DNA of 64,000 nucleotides. Origin: Myxococcales bacterium. GTDB taxonomy: Bacteria; Myxococcota_A; Polyangia; Haliangiales; Haliangiaceae. The position numbers and the translations under genes were made by a program. Each line of letters opens with the position of its first letter. The stretch's first letter is position 1. The DNA is taken from contig CANKMW010000001.1 in the NCBI GenBank assembly GCA_947483555.1, positions 1 through 64,000 of the forward strand. The letters run 5' to 3'. Below, piece after piece: positions 1 to 12,991 of the stretch. The notes beneath the pieces are model-generated. The model had not been told where the DNA came from, made no database searches, and was given only the letters and a program-made list of their open reading frames with translations.

Positions 1-2
1 CT

Positions 3-161
3 GCGGACGTCGCGCCGTCCACGTGGGCCGCCGCTCGGGCGGGCGGCCCCACCACGCCTCCGTGCCCGCACCACCAGCACCAGGCGATGAGCGACGCCCG
101 CATGTGGTGCTGCGCCAGGAGTCTGTGGGACGTGGGCCCGTCGCAGTTCCGTTCGCCCTGA
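3..161 (+). CDS. C-terminal end of a gene that begins before the window, hypothetical
   Basis: Only the last 52 or so codons are present; the reading frame is open to the left edge. I chose this frame over the overlapping one because its third codon positions are almost all G or C, as in true genes here, while the other frame has many A/T third positions. The fragment is rich in Trp and Cys (MWCCARSLW near the end). Its TGA stop at 159-161 lies inside a REP-like palindrome, so the present C-terminus may have been set by insertion of that repeat. No family is recognisable. Confidence 0.45.
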   Translation, partial: ADVAPSTWAAARAGGPTTPPCPHHQHQAMSDARMWCCARSLWDVGPSQFRSP

Positions 162-189
162 GCGAGGCCGAAGGCCGAGTCGAAGGGCG
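152..189. repeat. REP-like palindromic element, copy A
   Basis: Imperfect palindrome with outer arms CGCCCT (154-159) and AGGGCG (184-189) and an inner GGCC-GAA-GGCC hairpin. Read on the minus strand it begins CGCCCTTCGACTCGGCC, the layout of a widespread short repeat class (CTTCGACTCG...GCTCAGG). Related copies occur at 13448-13469 and 40057-40092. It supplies the stop codon of the upstream gene. Confidence 0.6.
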
Positions 190-223
190 CGGGGCGCGGC
201 TCAGGATTGATCTACGCGAACCG

Positions 224-616
224 GTGCCCGCGCCCGAGGTCGCGGTCAGCTACTTCGATCTCGGCGTCGAACCCTCGCTGCGGCACGAGCTGACCCGGGG
301 CCGCGGCGTCCGCGTCCACGTGCGTGCCGGCTGGCGCTGGCGCTGGCTGATCGGCGACACCGAGGTCGAGCGGCTGTGCAGCTTCCACGGCGGCTGCGAC
401 GGCGGTTATTACGACCAGACCCCGACCTACGCCGCCAGCGGGCCGGTGCTCGCGGTCGGCGTCGGAGGCCGGACGGCCGGTGACTACTGGGCCGGGTTCG
501 GGGCCGAGCTGGCGGTCGCTCACGCGGTCGTCGACCGACCGGGGATGGATCCCGACCTCGACGACGTCCTGGTCACGCTCGGACTCAACGTCGCCCTCGG
601 CCGCGGCGCACATTGA
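224..616 (+). CDS. Outer-membrane-type protein, N-terminally truncated or with an unidentified start
   Basis: About 130 residues of alternating hydrophobic/polar strands rich in Trp, Tyr and Gly (for example VHVRAGWRWRWLIGD), ending in a strand-like segment, LVTLGLNVALGRGAH. This resembles the C-terminal part of a small beta-barrel. The frame stays open upstream through the REP-like element, but codon bias there is poor, so I start at the GTG at 224. No signal peptide can be seen with this start. The gene may therefore be a remnant of a longer protein whose front was lost or displaced near the repeat. No specific family is recognised. Confidence 0.45.
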   Translation: MPAPEVAVSYFDLGVEPSLRHELTRGRGVRVHVRAGWRWRWLIGDTEVERLCSFHGGCDGGYYDQTPTYAASGPVLAVGVGGRTAGDYWAGFGAELAVAHAVVDRPGMDPDLDDVLVTLGLNVALGRGAH

Positions 617-636
617 CCCTCCGTCGGCGCACGGGG

Positions 637-642
637 TAACGT
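637..642 (+). promoter_or_regulatory. -10 box TAACGT, leaderless start at 652
   Basis: TANNNT hexamer ending 9 nt before the TTG start of the barrel protein at 652, with no Shine-Dalgarno sequence between. Confidence 0.4.
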
Positions 643-651
643 CGCCGGGTC

Positions 652-2067
652 TTGCCACGCTTCGTCTCGCTCGCGCTCGGTGCCGGTGTGCTGCTGGTCC
701 CGGCCGCTTTCGCTGTCCTCGGGGGCGGGGCGCACGCTGGCCCGTACTCCGAGGTCGCGAGCGCGTTCGATCCCGACGACGGCTTCGACCTCCACCTGTC
801 GTTCGACTACCGCCTCGACGTCCGGCGCAGCGCCATCGTTCGCGAGGACGTCGGCCGACCGGGAACCGGACCCGCCGATGCGATGCCGGTGGTCCGCGAT
901 CTGATCTTCGCGGGCAGCCGCCACACCGTGGTGCCGCGTCTCGAGCTCGGCCTGTTCCACGACGTCTCGTTCGCCGCCGCGCTGCCCCTGGTGCTCGCCG
1001 ATCAGCGCTCGCTCGAGCTCGACCAGCGCGACACCCCGTGTGACTTCGACGGCGCCGACGCCACCTGCGTCAACCGCACCACGTCGACCACGTTTCTCGA
1101 TGGCATCCTGACCGGCACCGGCTTCGACGGCCAGAACGGCGGCGCCGCCTTCGACCCCGACGACCCGACGGTGTTCCGGGGCCCGACCCGCAAGGGCGTC
1201 GATCAGCTCCACCTCGGGTTGGCGTGGGCGGCGATGAACCAGGCCCGCGACGACACCAAGCCGACCTGGAAGCTGGGTGTCGAGGCCCGCCTGCCGGTCG
1301 GCAAGGTCGCCACCATCAACGCCAGCAGCCTCGGCAACTCCACCGGGGTCGGACGCGGCGTCACCGAGCTGCGGCTGTGGACGTCGATGGCTCGCCGGCT
1401 CGGCTGGGCCGAGCCGTACGTCGAGGCGTGGTGGCTGGTGCCGGTGTCCGCCAAGCGCGCGTCGCTGTTCGACGATCCCGGCTACGGCGCCCGCAGCACG
1501 ATGCCGCAGCAGGAGGGCGGCCTGCGCTTCGGGTTCGAGGGCTACGCGGTCGATCAGGGTGACGAAGGGGCGCGCCTGGCGCTCGAGCTGTCGGCCCGGG
1601 TCGTCGGTCACTTCGAGGGCCGGGCCTACACCGAGCTGTGGGAGGTCTTCGCGCTGGCCGGCGACGCCTCGGGCACCGGCCCCATGATCCTCGATGCCGA
1701 CCCGATCACCGACCTGGTGCAGTCGCTCGATCATCCGGGCGTCACCAACGTCGAGAACTACCTCGAGATGGGCGGCCGGGTCGCGGCGCGCATCGCGGTG
1801 GGCGAGAAGTTTCGCCTCGCCGCCGCCTTCGAGTTGACCGCCGAGAACGAGCACGTGATCACGTTCACCGACGCCGGCGTCGATCTCCCGGAATGCTCGG
1901 GCGCCGGCAGCTCGACCTGCGAGGTGATCGACGACGAGCTGGTCACGCCCAGCACCAACGAGGTCAACCCGCTCCACGTGCCGATCACCGATCTGGTCGG
2001 TCACCGGTACCGCGCCGCCGACGTGCTCAACTACGTGGTCGGCATCAACGTTCAGCTCCTGTTCTGA
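652..2067 (+). CDS. Secreted outer-membrane beta-barrel-like protein
   Basis: 471 residues starting at TTG. A signal peptide covers about residues 1-29 (hydrophobic VSLALGAGVLLVPAAFAVL, then a likely cut after GGGAHA). The mature part is a series of amphipathic strands (FDLHLSFDYRLDVRRSAIV, HTVVPRLELGLFHDVSFAAALPLVL, WKLGVEARLPVG) separated by acidic loops, and it ends ...VVGINVQLLF with a terminal aromatic residue as in proteins inserted by the BAM complex. Two Cys pairs (CDFDGADATC and CSGAGSSTC) sit in loops. The probable location is the outer membrane; function is unknown. The TTG is preceded by a TAACGT box 9 nt away and no ribosome-binding site. Confidence 0.75.
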   Translation: MPRFVSLALGAGVLLVPAAFAVLGGGAHAGPYSEVASAFDPDDGFDLHLSFDYRLDVRRSAIVREDVGRPGTGPADAMPVVRDLIFAGSRHTVVPRLELGLFHDVSFAAALPLVLADQRSLELDQRDTPCDFDGADATCVNRTTSTTFLDGILTGTGFDGQNGGAAFDPDDPTVFRGPTRKGVDQLHLGLAWAAMNQARDDTKPTWKLGVEARLPVGKVATINASSLGNSTGVGRGVTELRLWTSMARRLGWAEPYVEAWWLVPVSAKRASLFDDPGYGARSTMPQQEGGLRFGFEGYAVDQGDEGARLALELSARVVGHFEGRAYTELWEVFALAGDASGTGPMILDADPITDLVQSLDHPGVTNVENYLEMGGRVAARIAVGEKFRLAAAFELTAENEHVITFTDAGVDLPECSGAGSSTCEVIDDELVTPSTNEVNPLHVPITDLVGHRYRAADVLNYVVGINVQLLF

Positions 2068-2096
2068 GCTGGCGCGCGCCGGCTCAGCACGTCAGG

Positions 2097-3374
2097 TCAT
2101 CCACGGCCGGCGCGGGTGACCACTTCCACCATGGCGTCGGCGGCGAGCCAGCGCCGCGCCGTGGCCCGCACGCCTGCGGTGTCGATCGCCGCGTAGCGCC
2201 GCAGCTCGTCAGCGACCTGGGGCACGCCGGTGGCGAGCTGGGCCCCGCACAGCAGCGACGCCCGGCGGCCCAGGCCGTCGAGGCGCCACAACAGGCCAGC
2301 CTCGCGGCGCCGCACGCCGCGCGCGATCTCGCGCTCGCCGAGCCGGTCGGCGGTCGCCCCCATCACGTCGTCGAGCACGCCGACCACGTCCTCGACCCCG
2401 ACGCCAGCCCGCAGATCGACGGTGACGTGGAGCTCACCGCCGAGCCGTCCCGACTGGACGTGCGACGTCACCCGTTGCGCCAGCGGCCGATCGTAGACCA
2501 GCGCGCGCCACAGACTCCCGGTGCCCGGGGTCGCCAGCGCGAGCGCCAGCACGTCGAGGGCGACGTCGTCATCGCTGTGCGCGGCGGGGCCATGCCACGC
2601 GCGCCGGACGCGGACCAGGGCGGCGAGCGGATCGGGGACCTCGATCCGCAGCGGGCCGGCGATCACCGGCTGCGGCCACGCCCGCCGCGCCGGCCGCACC
2701 GACGATGGAAAGCTGCCGAACCAGCGCTCGCACAGGCCCTCGGCCTCGGCGCGCGTGACGTCGCCGGCCAGCACCAGCGTCGCGTTGGCCGGCACGTACC
2801 AGGTGCGATAGAACGCTTCGACGCCCGCCGCCGTCGCCGCCGCGATGTCCTGGTGGCGGCCGATCGTCAGGTAGCGCAGCGGATGACCGTCGGGGTAGAG
2901 CGCCTCGGCGACCGCGAAGCGCTCGGGGCCGTAGGGCGCGTTCTCGTAACGCTGGCGGCGCTCGGCTTGCACCACCTGCTGCTGCTTGGCCAGCCGCGCG
3001 TCGTCGAACCCGGGCAGAAAGTAGCCCATGCGATCGGCCTCGATCCACAGCGCGACCTCGAGCGCAGCCCGCGGCATGGTCTCGTGATAGAGCGTGCGGT
3101 CGGTACCGGTCTGGGCGTTGGCGTCGGTGGCGCCGGCCTCGCGCAGCACCTCGTAGTGGTGGCGACCGGCCAGATGCACCGAGTTCTTGAACATGTGCTC
3201 GAACAGGTGCGCGAACCCGCTGGTGCCGTCGCCCTCGTCGGAGCTCCCGATCCGGTAGCCCATCCACACCGCGCACAGCGGCACGGTGTGATCCTCGTGC
3301 ACGATCACCTCGAGACCGCACGGCAGCGTGAACACCTGCGCGTCCAGCCACGGCACCCCGGCGTCCCAGGTCAC
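2097..3374 (-). CDS. M16 family zinc metallopeptidase
   Basis: 425 residues. The inverted zinc motif HLFEH (HxxEH) is at residues 56-60, and the third ligand Glu fits E138 in QAERRQRYENAPYG, the usual 76-78 residues further on. The C-terminal half is the second, non-catalytic M16 domain. There is no signal peptide, so a cytoplasmic peptide-degrading role is likely. The frame runs open far into the upstream gene, but that part reads as Arg-rich shadow of rsmI, so I start at the GTG at 3374, 11 nt after the rsmI stop. It is the last gene of an operon with rsmI and the sigma factor. Confidence 0.88.
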   Translation of the reverse strand: MTWDAGVPWLDAQVFTLPCGLEVIVHEDHTVPLCAVWMGYRIGSSDEGDGTSGFAHLFEHMFKNSVHLAGRHHYEVLREAGATDANAQTGTDRTLYHETMPRAALEVALWIEADRMGYFLPGFDDARLAKQQQVVQAERRQRYENAPYGPERFAVAEALYPDGHPLRYLTIGRHQDIAAATAAGVEAFYRTWYVPANATLVLAGDVTRAEAEGLCERWFGSFPSSVRPARRAWPQPVIAGPLRIEVPDPLAALVRVRRAWHGPAAHSDDDVALDVLALALATPGTGSLWRALVYDRPLAQRVTSHVQSGRLGGELHVTVDLRAGVGVEDVVGVLDDVMGATADRLGEREIARGVRRREAGLLWRLDGLGRRASLLCGAQLATGVPQVADELRRYAAIDTAGVRATARRWLAADAMVEVVTRAGRG

Positions 3375-3385
3375 GGGCGGGGCGC

Positions 3386-4264
3386 TCAACCGCCCTCGTC
3401 GTCGCCGCTGGCGGCGCGGGCGCGGGCCAACGCCAGCGCCAGCTGGTACAGCTCGCGGCGCGGCCGACCGGTCTTCACCACCAGCCGTTGCGCCACATCC
3501 TTGGGCCCGAGGCCGGTGGCCAGCAGCGCCCCGACCTCGGCCTCGATGTCGATCGGCACCGCCACCTGATCGCCGGCACCGGCGACCACGATCGTGCACT
3601 CGCCGCGCGGCGACGCCGCGGAGAAACGGGTCGCCAGCTCGGCCAGCGTCCCGCGCACGTGCTCCTCGAAGCGCTTGGTCAGCTCCCGCGACACACACGC
3701 CGCGCGCTCGCCACCGAAGGCCTCCGCCATGGTCGCCAGCGTGGCCGCGACGCGATCAGGAGCCTCGTAGCACAGCAGCGTCGCCGGGTCGTCGCGCAGG
3801 CCGCCGAACAGCACCGCGCGCGCGCCGGCCTCGCGGGGCGGAAACCCGACGAAGCGGAACTGGGCCGCCGACAGGCCGCTCGCCACCAGCGCGGCGATCG
3901 CCGCCACCGGCCCCGGCACCGGCACCACCGCCACGTCGGCGGCGATGGCGGCCCGGACCACGCGTTCGCCAGGGTCCGAGACGCCGGGCGTGCCGGCCTC
4001 GCTGACCAGCGCGACGTCCTTGCCGGCGACCAGGTCGGCGACCAGCGCCGCGGCGCGCTCCGCTTCGTTGCCATCGAACACGCTGACCACCCGCCGGCCG
4101 GCGCGCACGTCGCCGGCCGCATCGGCGCGCTGCAGCAACACCTGGACCGATCGGGTGTCCTCGGCGGCGATGATGTCGGCCTCGCGCAGCACGCGGGCCG
4201 CCCGCGGCGACAGGTCCTCGAGGTTGCCGATCGGTGTCGCGACGACGTAGAGGATGCCGGTCAC
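3386..4264 (-). CDS. rsmI: 16S rRNA (cytidine-1402-2'-O)-methyltransferase RsmI
   Basis: About 292 residues, SAM-dependent tetrapyrrole-methylase fold. The start [18 protein letters not shown] and the later [26 protein letters not shown] and [12 protein letters not shown] blocks are diagnostic of RsmI, which 2'-O-methylates C1402 in the decoding centre of 16S rRNA. Start choice: a TTG at 4270 overlaps the stop of the upstream sigma factor gene (TTGA), but a GTG at 4264 has a GGGA six bases before it and gives the usual short N-terminus, so I use the GTG. The gene sits between the sigma factor and the M16 peptidase in one leftward operon. Confidence 0.92.
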   Translation of the reverse strand: MTGILYVVATPIGNLEDLSPRAARVLREADIIAAEDTRSVQVLLQRADAAGDVRAGRRVVSVFDGNEAERAAALVADLVAGKDVALVSEAGTPGVSDPGERVVRAAIAADVAVVPVPGPVAAIAALVASGLSAAQFRFVGFPPREAGARAVLFGGLRDDPATLLCYEAPDRVAATLATMAEAFGGERAACVSRELTKRFEEHVRGTLAELATRFSAASPRGECTIVVAGAGDQVAVPIDIEAEVGALLATGLGPKDVAQRLVVKTGRPRRELYQLALALARARAASGDDEGG

Positions 4265-4266
4265 GA

Positions 4267-5454
<1,188 letters not shown>

Positions 5455-5461
5455 GGCGGCG

Positions 5462-5467
5462 ACTGTA
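5462..5467 (-). promoter_or_regulatory. -10 box TACAGT, leaderless start of the sigma factor
   Basis: On the minus strand TACAGT ends 7 nt before the ATG at 5454; no ribosome-binding site is visible between. Confidence 0.45.
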
Positions 5468-5535
5468 CTACACGCAGACCCGCCCGCCGAGACACCTGAC
5501 GAACGAACGGGAATGGCGCACTGCCAACCGGCGCT

Positions 5536-5541
5536 TATACT
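5536..5541 (+). promoter_or_regulatory. -10 box TATACT, leaderless start of the S41 protease
   Basis: TATACT ends 7 nt before the ATG at 5549. The match to the -10 consensus is strong and supports this start over upstream in-frame codons. Confidence 0.55.
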
Positions 5542-5548
5542 CGTACCT

Positions 5549-8572
<3,024 letters not shown>

Positions 8573-8607
8573 GCTGCGAGACGCGCAGGTCCCCCTACAT
8601 CCACTTC

Positions 8608-8640
8608 CCGACGGAAGCTCTCGCGTTCGCTCGGTTTTTT
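8608..8640 (+). terminator. Possible intrinsic terminator after the S41 protease gene
   Basis: CCGA/TCGG and GAA/TTC paired arms with a two-base internal mismatch and a 9-nt loop, followed directly by six T (8635-8640). Such a T run is rare in this GC-rich sequence. The stem is imperfect, so this is tentative. Confidence 0.4.
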
Positions 8641-8701
8641 GGCGACCATTCGAGCTGAGACCTGATGTGAATCACGCCACTCTCGCCGCGGTCGAATCAC
8701 C

Positions 8702-9286
8702 ATGACCTCTCGTTCATGTGCCCTCCTGATCGGTGTCCTCGCCGTGACTGGCGTGGCGGTGGCGTGGGCGGATGCCGCCGATGCGGTCGCCGGCCGCTAC
8801 GAGGTCAAGTACGAGGAAGTCACGACCAACTGCGAGAACACCGGCATCACGCTCACCCGTGGGGTGTTCGAGATCGAGAAGCGCAAGGCGCAGACCGTGG
8901 CGGTCGACATCGAGCGCATCCCGCTGATGACCGGATCGGCGGCCAAGGGCGGTCGAGTCAAGGCGACCTCGAAGCTGGGACCGACGTCGATCCAGGGCCT
9001 CAACGGTCGCTTCTCGGTCGCCGGCACGGTCAACGACGACGGCGTCTTGCAGATGGTGCTGGTCGCCGAGTACTACCTGAACAACCGTCCCTACTGCACG
9101 CAGAGCTGGAACGTCAGCGGTGTGCGCGCCGGCGCGGCGCCGACGCCGAAGGCGAGGAAGACCGCCGACGAGGATGCCGGCCGCGACGACGCGATGGCCG
9201 TGCCGTCGGCTTCCAGCACCGGGTCGGATGCCGGGTCGGAACGGGTCTGGTCGGAGCGCGTGCGCTGGTTGCCGCCGGTGGAGTGA
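8702..9286 (+). CDS. Small secreted protein, function unknown
   Basis: 194 residues with a signal peptide (RSCALLIGVLAVTGVAVAWADA, likely cut near residue 26). The body is a compact beta-rich domain (GRYEVKYEEVTTNCENTGITLTRGVFEIEK) with Cys residues near both ends (TTNCENT and PYCTQ) that could form a disulfide. The last 60 residues are low-complexity Ala/Asp/Ser. No family is recognised. It lies between the protease and a kinase gene on the same strand; the kinase has its own -10 box, so the two may be separate units. Confidence 0.65.
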   Translation: MTSRSCALLIGVLAVTGVAVAWADAADAVAGRYEVKYEEVTTNCENTGITLTRGVFEIEKRKAQTVAVDIERIPLMTGSAAKGGRVKATSKLGPTSIQGLNGRFSVAGTVNDDGVLQMVLVAEYYLNNRPYCTQSWNVSGVRAGAAPTPKARKTADEDAGRDDAMAVPSASSTGSDAGSERVWSERVRWLPPVE

Positions 9287-9293
9287 ACGCGGC

Positions 9294-9299
9294 TAGACT
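9294..9299 (+). promoter_or_regulatory. -10 box TAGACT, leaderless start of the kinase
   Basis: TAGACT ends 6 nt before the GTG at 9306, leaving no room for a leader or ribosome-binding site. Confidence 0.5.
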
Positions 9300-9305
9300 C
9301 GCTGG

Positions 9306-12300
9306 GTGAAGGACCGCCCGCTTGAGCACGACGCGACCGGGCGCGTGAACGGTGGCGGCGGCAACGACGCGACCGTTCCGGCGAGCCGTGGCTCCGCCGA
9401 TCCGGCGCTCGACGCCACGATGAGATCGCCCGGCGACCAGCCGGTGGCGATCCGCGGTGGACCCGCCGCGGCGGTGCTGCCGCCGGGCGCACGCATCGGG
9501 CGCTACGAGGTCCGGGACGTGCTGGGCAGCGGTGGCATGGGCGTCGTGTACCGCGCCCACGATCCCGACCTGCACCGCGACCTCGCCATCAAGGTCGTGC
9601 TGCCTGACGCCGCGAGCCCGCGAGCGCAGGAGCGCTTGCTCTCGGAAGCGCAGGCCATGGCCAAGCTTCGCCACCCGGCGGTGGTGCCGGTGTTCGACGT
9701 CGGCACCACCGCACGTGGCGTCTACATCGTCATGCCGATGGTCGGGGGCGGCACCATGGACGACTGGATGCGGGCCGAGCCGCGGCCCTGGCGCCAGGTA
9801 CTCGAGCGCTTCATGAGCGCCGGGCGCGGGCTGGCCGCCGCGCACGCCGCCGGGCTCGTCCACCGCGACTTCAAGCCGCGCAACATCCTGCTCGATGATG
9901 GCGGCGCGGTGCTGGTCGCCGACTTCGGCCTCGCAGCGCGCACCGACGAGACGGGCGACGGCAGCCTGGCCACGCCCGGGACCGCGGAGGTGACGTCGAT
10001 CGCCGGCACGCCGGCGTACATGGCGCCGGAGCAGGCCGCGGGGAGCGCCGTCGACGCCCGCGCCGATCAGTACAGCTTCTGCATCAGCCTGTGGGAGGCG
10101 CTGTGCGGCAAACGCCCGGGCCAGGCCGAGACCCGCACCGGCGGCGCGACCGTGGTCCGCAGGCCGCCGGTATCGTCCGACCGACGGCGCCTGCCGCGCT
10201 GGTTGCTGGGCGCCGTCGCGCGCGGCTTCTCGGCGATGCCGGAGCGACGCTGGCCGACGATGAGCGCGCTGCTCGAGCACCTGACAACGCGCCTGCGCCG
10301 ACGTCGACGCGCCGAGGTCGCGGCGGCGGTGGTCATCGCGGCCGGCGCCGCGGCCGGCGTGGCCGCGCTGGTCTGGGGCGACGACGATCGCGGCCACCTG
10401 GATCCGTGCGCGCACGCGGGCGTCGAGATCACCGCGACCTGGAACGACGAGGCGCGCGCGGCGCTGTCGCGGACGTTCGCGACCAGCACGCGCCCCTACG
10501 CGGCGGAGACCGCCCGCCGGGTGACGGCGACGGTCGAGTCGTGGACGGCGGCCTGGCTGGCGGCCCACCAGGGGTCGTGCCGCGCCACCCACGTGCGCCA
10601 CGAACAATCGGCGCAGCTCGCCGACCTGCGCACGACCTGTCTCGAGCGAGCCCGCGCCGGCTTCACGGCCCAGCTCGCGGCGTGGACCGGCGCCGTGGCT
10701 GACGAGGCCGACGCGGCGGTCGACCATGCGATCGCCGCGGCGGCGCGACTTCCCGACGTGACGGGGTGCAGCGACGTCGCGGCGCTCGACGACGTCGCAC
10801 CCATGCCGGCGGCGCCTGCGCAGCGGGCGCAGATCCAGGCCGCACAAGCCGAGGTCGAGGCGCTACGCCTGCGGTTGCTGAGGACCGCGGTCCCCGACGG
10901 TGTGGCCCACGCGACCGCGCTGGTCGGCCGCGCCGAGGCGCTCGGCTATCCCCTGCTCACGATCGACGCCCTGCGCGTCCTCGCCGTCGCCCATACCGCG
11001 ATCGGCGCTCATGACCAGACCGCGGCAACCCTGCGCCGCCGCGTCCAGGCCGCCGCCGCCGCCCGCGCCTACACCGCCGAGGCCGAGGCGTGGATCGAGC
11101 TCATCTTCCAGATCGGCGTCGAGCAGCTGCGCTTCGACGAAGCCCTCGCGCTGCGCGAGGCCGGCGAGGCAGCGCTGTTGCGGGCGGGCGGCGGCTCGCG
11201 ACTCGACGCCAAGCTGCGCTACCGGCTGGGGCAGATCTACGCCCTCAAGGGCGAGCCGCGCGAGGCGCTCGCCAGCTTGCGCCGCGCCCGCCAGCTGGCT
11301 GGTGAGGACGACCCGGAGGTCGCCAGCGAGATCGACGTCGCGCTGGCCGGGTCGCTCGGCGACACCGGCGAGTTCGTCGCAGCATCTGAGCTACTCGCCG
11401 CCGCCGAGCGACGGACGATCGCCGGCCTCGGACCGAACCACCCGCAGGTTGCCTTCGTCCTCGCCGCGCGCGCCGTCGCCGACCATGGGCGGGGCGATCT
11501 GCGCGCCGCCGCCACGGCGATGCGCGCCGCGATCACCAAGCTCGAGGACCTCCAGGGCGGCAACCCCGACGAGATCGCCACCTTGCGCCACAATCTGGCC
11601 GTGATCCTGGTCGATCTCGACCAGCTCGACGAGGCGCGAACCGAGATCGAGCGCGTGCTCGCCGTGCGCCGCCGGGAGGAGCCATCGCAGCCGATCGGTC
11701 TCGCCAACACCCTGGCCGTGCTGGCCGTGATCAACGGCGCCCAGCGACGGCCGGCCGAGGCTGGTATCGCAGCGCGCGCGGCCATCGCGGCGCTGGCCGC
11801 GCTCGGCGCCGATCATCCGGATCTGGCCGACACGCACAACGTCCTGGCCCAGGCGATGCTCGATGCGGGGGACCTACCGGCGGCGCGTCGCCATGCTGAC
11901 GAGGCGATCCGCATCTTCACCATGGGTGGCGCCGATCTGAACGAGCGCCGCGCCCGCGCGCTCCACCGCCGCGGCGATATCGCGATGGCCGCCGGCGACC
12001 GCGCGCGCGCGCGCCGCGACTACGATCGTGCGCTCGCGCTTGCCGAGCAACTCACGGGCGATGGCGGCGTGACCGCGATGGAGCTGAGCGCGCTGATCGG
12101 CCAGACCCTGCTCGACGCCAGTCAGGCGCGCGCCGCGCTGCCCTACCTGCAGCGCGCCACGACGCTCGCCGAGTCCGCCGTCGGACACACCGACGGCCCG
12201 ATGTACCGATACCTGTTCGGACGGGCGCGGGTGGAGACGGGAGATGCTCGCGACGCCGGATGGATCGCGGTCCGCGCGGCGCGCGACGAGCTCGCCGCTG

Positions 12301-12353
12301 CAGCCGATCCGCGCGTCACGGACGTCGAGGCATGGATCGCCGCCCACCGGTAG
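9306..12353 (+). CDS. Membrane Ser/Thr protein kinase with C-terminal TPR repeats
   Basis: 1015 residues from a GTG. Hanks-type kinase domain: Gly-rich loop LGSGGMGVVY (73-82), Lys96 in AIKVV, catalytic loop HRDFKPRN (186-193), DFG at 206-208 and APE-like MAPEQ. One transmembrane helix lies at about 337-357, so the kinase faces the cytoplasm. The rest (about 360-1015) is mostly alpha-helical TPR-like repeats (AEAEAWIELIFQIGVEQL, EALASLRRARQLAGED, NLAVILVDLDQLDEARTEIERVL), an architecture common in Myxococcota. HRDFKP has Phe where most have Leu, as occurs in some bacterial members. Substrates are unknown. Confidence 0.9.
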   Translation: MKDRPLEHDATGRVNGGGGNDATVPASRGSADPALDATMRSPGDQPVAIRGGPAAAVLPPGARIGRYEVRDVLGSGGMGVVYRAHDPDLHRDLAIKVVLPDAASPRAQERLLSEAQAMAKLRHPAVVPVFDVGTTARGVYIVMPMVGGGTMDDWMRAEPRPWRQVLERFMSAGRGLAAAHAAGLVHRDFKPRNILLDDGGAVLVADFGLAARTDETGDGSLATPGTAEVTSIAGTPAYMAPEQAAGSAVDARADQYSFCISLWEALCGKRPGQAETRTGGATVVRRPPVSSDRRRLPRWLLGAVARGFSAMPERRWPTMSALLEHLTTRLRRRRRAEVAAAVVIAAGAAAGVAALVWGDDDRGHLDPCAHAGVEITATWNDEARAALSRTFATSTRPYAAETARRVTATVESWTAAWLAAHQGSCRATHVRHEQSAQLADLRTTCLERARAGFTAQLAAWTGAVADEADAAVDHAIAAAARLPDVTGCSDVAALDDVAPMPAAPAQRAQIQAAQAEVEALRLRLLRTAVPDGVAHATALVGRAEALGYPLLTIDALRVLAVAHTAIGAHDQTAATLRRRVQAAAAARAYTAEAEAWIELIFQIGVEQLRFDEALALREAGEAALLRAGGGSRLDAKLRYRLGQIYALKGEPREALASLRRARQLAGEDDPEVASEIDVALAGSLGDTGEFVAASELLAAAERRTIAGLGPNHPQVAFVLAARAVADHGRGDLRAAATAMRAAITKLEDLQGGNPDEIATLRHNLAVILVDLDQLDEARTEIERVLAVRRREEPSQPIGLANTLAVLAVINGAQRRPAEAGIAARAAIAALAALGADHPDLADTHNVLAQAMLDAGDLPAARRHADEAIRIFTMGGADLNERRARALHRRGDIAMAAGDRARARRDYDRALALAEQLTGDGGVTAMELSALIGQTLLDASQARAALPYLQRATTLAESAVGHTDGPMYRYLFGRARVETGDARDAGWIAVRAARDELAAAADPRVTDVEAWIAAHR

Positions 12354-12442
12354 CTCCGCCGGGCCCACTGCCCGTGGTCCTCGATCGTGATGCCATCGCC
12401 ATCCATGGACGCGGCTGCTCGTCGAGCTGCACGTCAGCCCGC

Positions 12443-12991
12443 TCAGCGGTAGCGCGCGCGCAGCAGCTCGCGCTCCAGCGCCGCGGTCAGCGCGTCGTTG
12501 ATCGGCATCAGCTCGGCCGGGCCGTCGTCGGGATCGTGGGCCTCGAGCTGCAGCTCGGCGAACACCGGGGCGGCGCCACCGGCGGCCAGGTACGAACCGG
12601 CTCGCAGCGGCGCGGCGGGATCGGCGGCGGTGTGCTCGCGGCACACCGCCAGCTCGAGCGCGCCGTGCTTGTCGCGCACGGCCGCGAACGCGAACAGGCG
12701 GCAGATCACGGGGCGGATCGCGTAGACGGTGCAACCGCCCGGAAGCCTGGCGGGTGCGAACAGCACGCACGGGCCGGGGCCGGTGGCGCGGGCCCGCTCG
12801 TACAGCGCCTCGCCCTCGCCGGCGGCGATCGCGGCGCGCGCGATCGGCGCCACGTCGGGGACCGAGACGTGGGGCGGGGTCCGGACGCAGCAGGCGCCGC
12901 AGCCGGTCGGGCAGGCCAGCCCGGCGCCGGCCGAGACCGCGGTGGTCTGCTCGTCGGCGCTGCGGTACAGCGCCAGGCGGCGCGGCGTCAT
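12443..12991 (-). CDS. YkgJ-family cysteine-cluster protein
   Basis: 182 residues. It carries the CxxxCCxxxP-type cluster (CPTGCGACCVRTPP) and the later YAIRPVICRLFAF block with further Cys in AVCREHT, typical of the YkgJ/Fe-S oxidoreductase-related zinc/iron-chelating family. The biochemical role of the family is not settled; metal binding is the safest statement. Its ATG overlaps the stop of the upstream glycosyltransferase gene (ATGA), so the two are translationally coupled. It is the last gene of a leftward three-gene operon. Confidence 0.82.
   Translation of the reverse strand: MTPRRLALYRSADEQTTAVSAGAGLACPTGCGACCVRTPPHVSVPDVAPIARAAIAAGEGEALYERARATGPGPCVLFAPARLPGGCTVYAIRPVICRLFAFAAVRDKHGALELAVCREHTAADPAAPLRAGSYLAAGGAAPVFAELQLEAHDPDDGPAELMPINDALTAALERELLRARYR

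Noticed and set aside
520..2004. 494-residue open frame on the minus strand opposite the barrel protein
   Set aside because: Product is Arg/Gly/Val low-complexity of the kind produced by antisense reading of GC-rich genes; no start signal, signal peptide or motif. The plus-strand protein has a signal peptide and strand pattern.
1638..3569. 643-residue open frame on the plus strand over the M16 peptidase gene
   Set aside because: Shadow frame: it covers parts of two unrelated genes, is Arg-rich and has no domain signature, while the minus strand encodes clear M16 and RsmI motifs.
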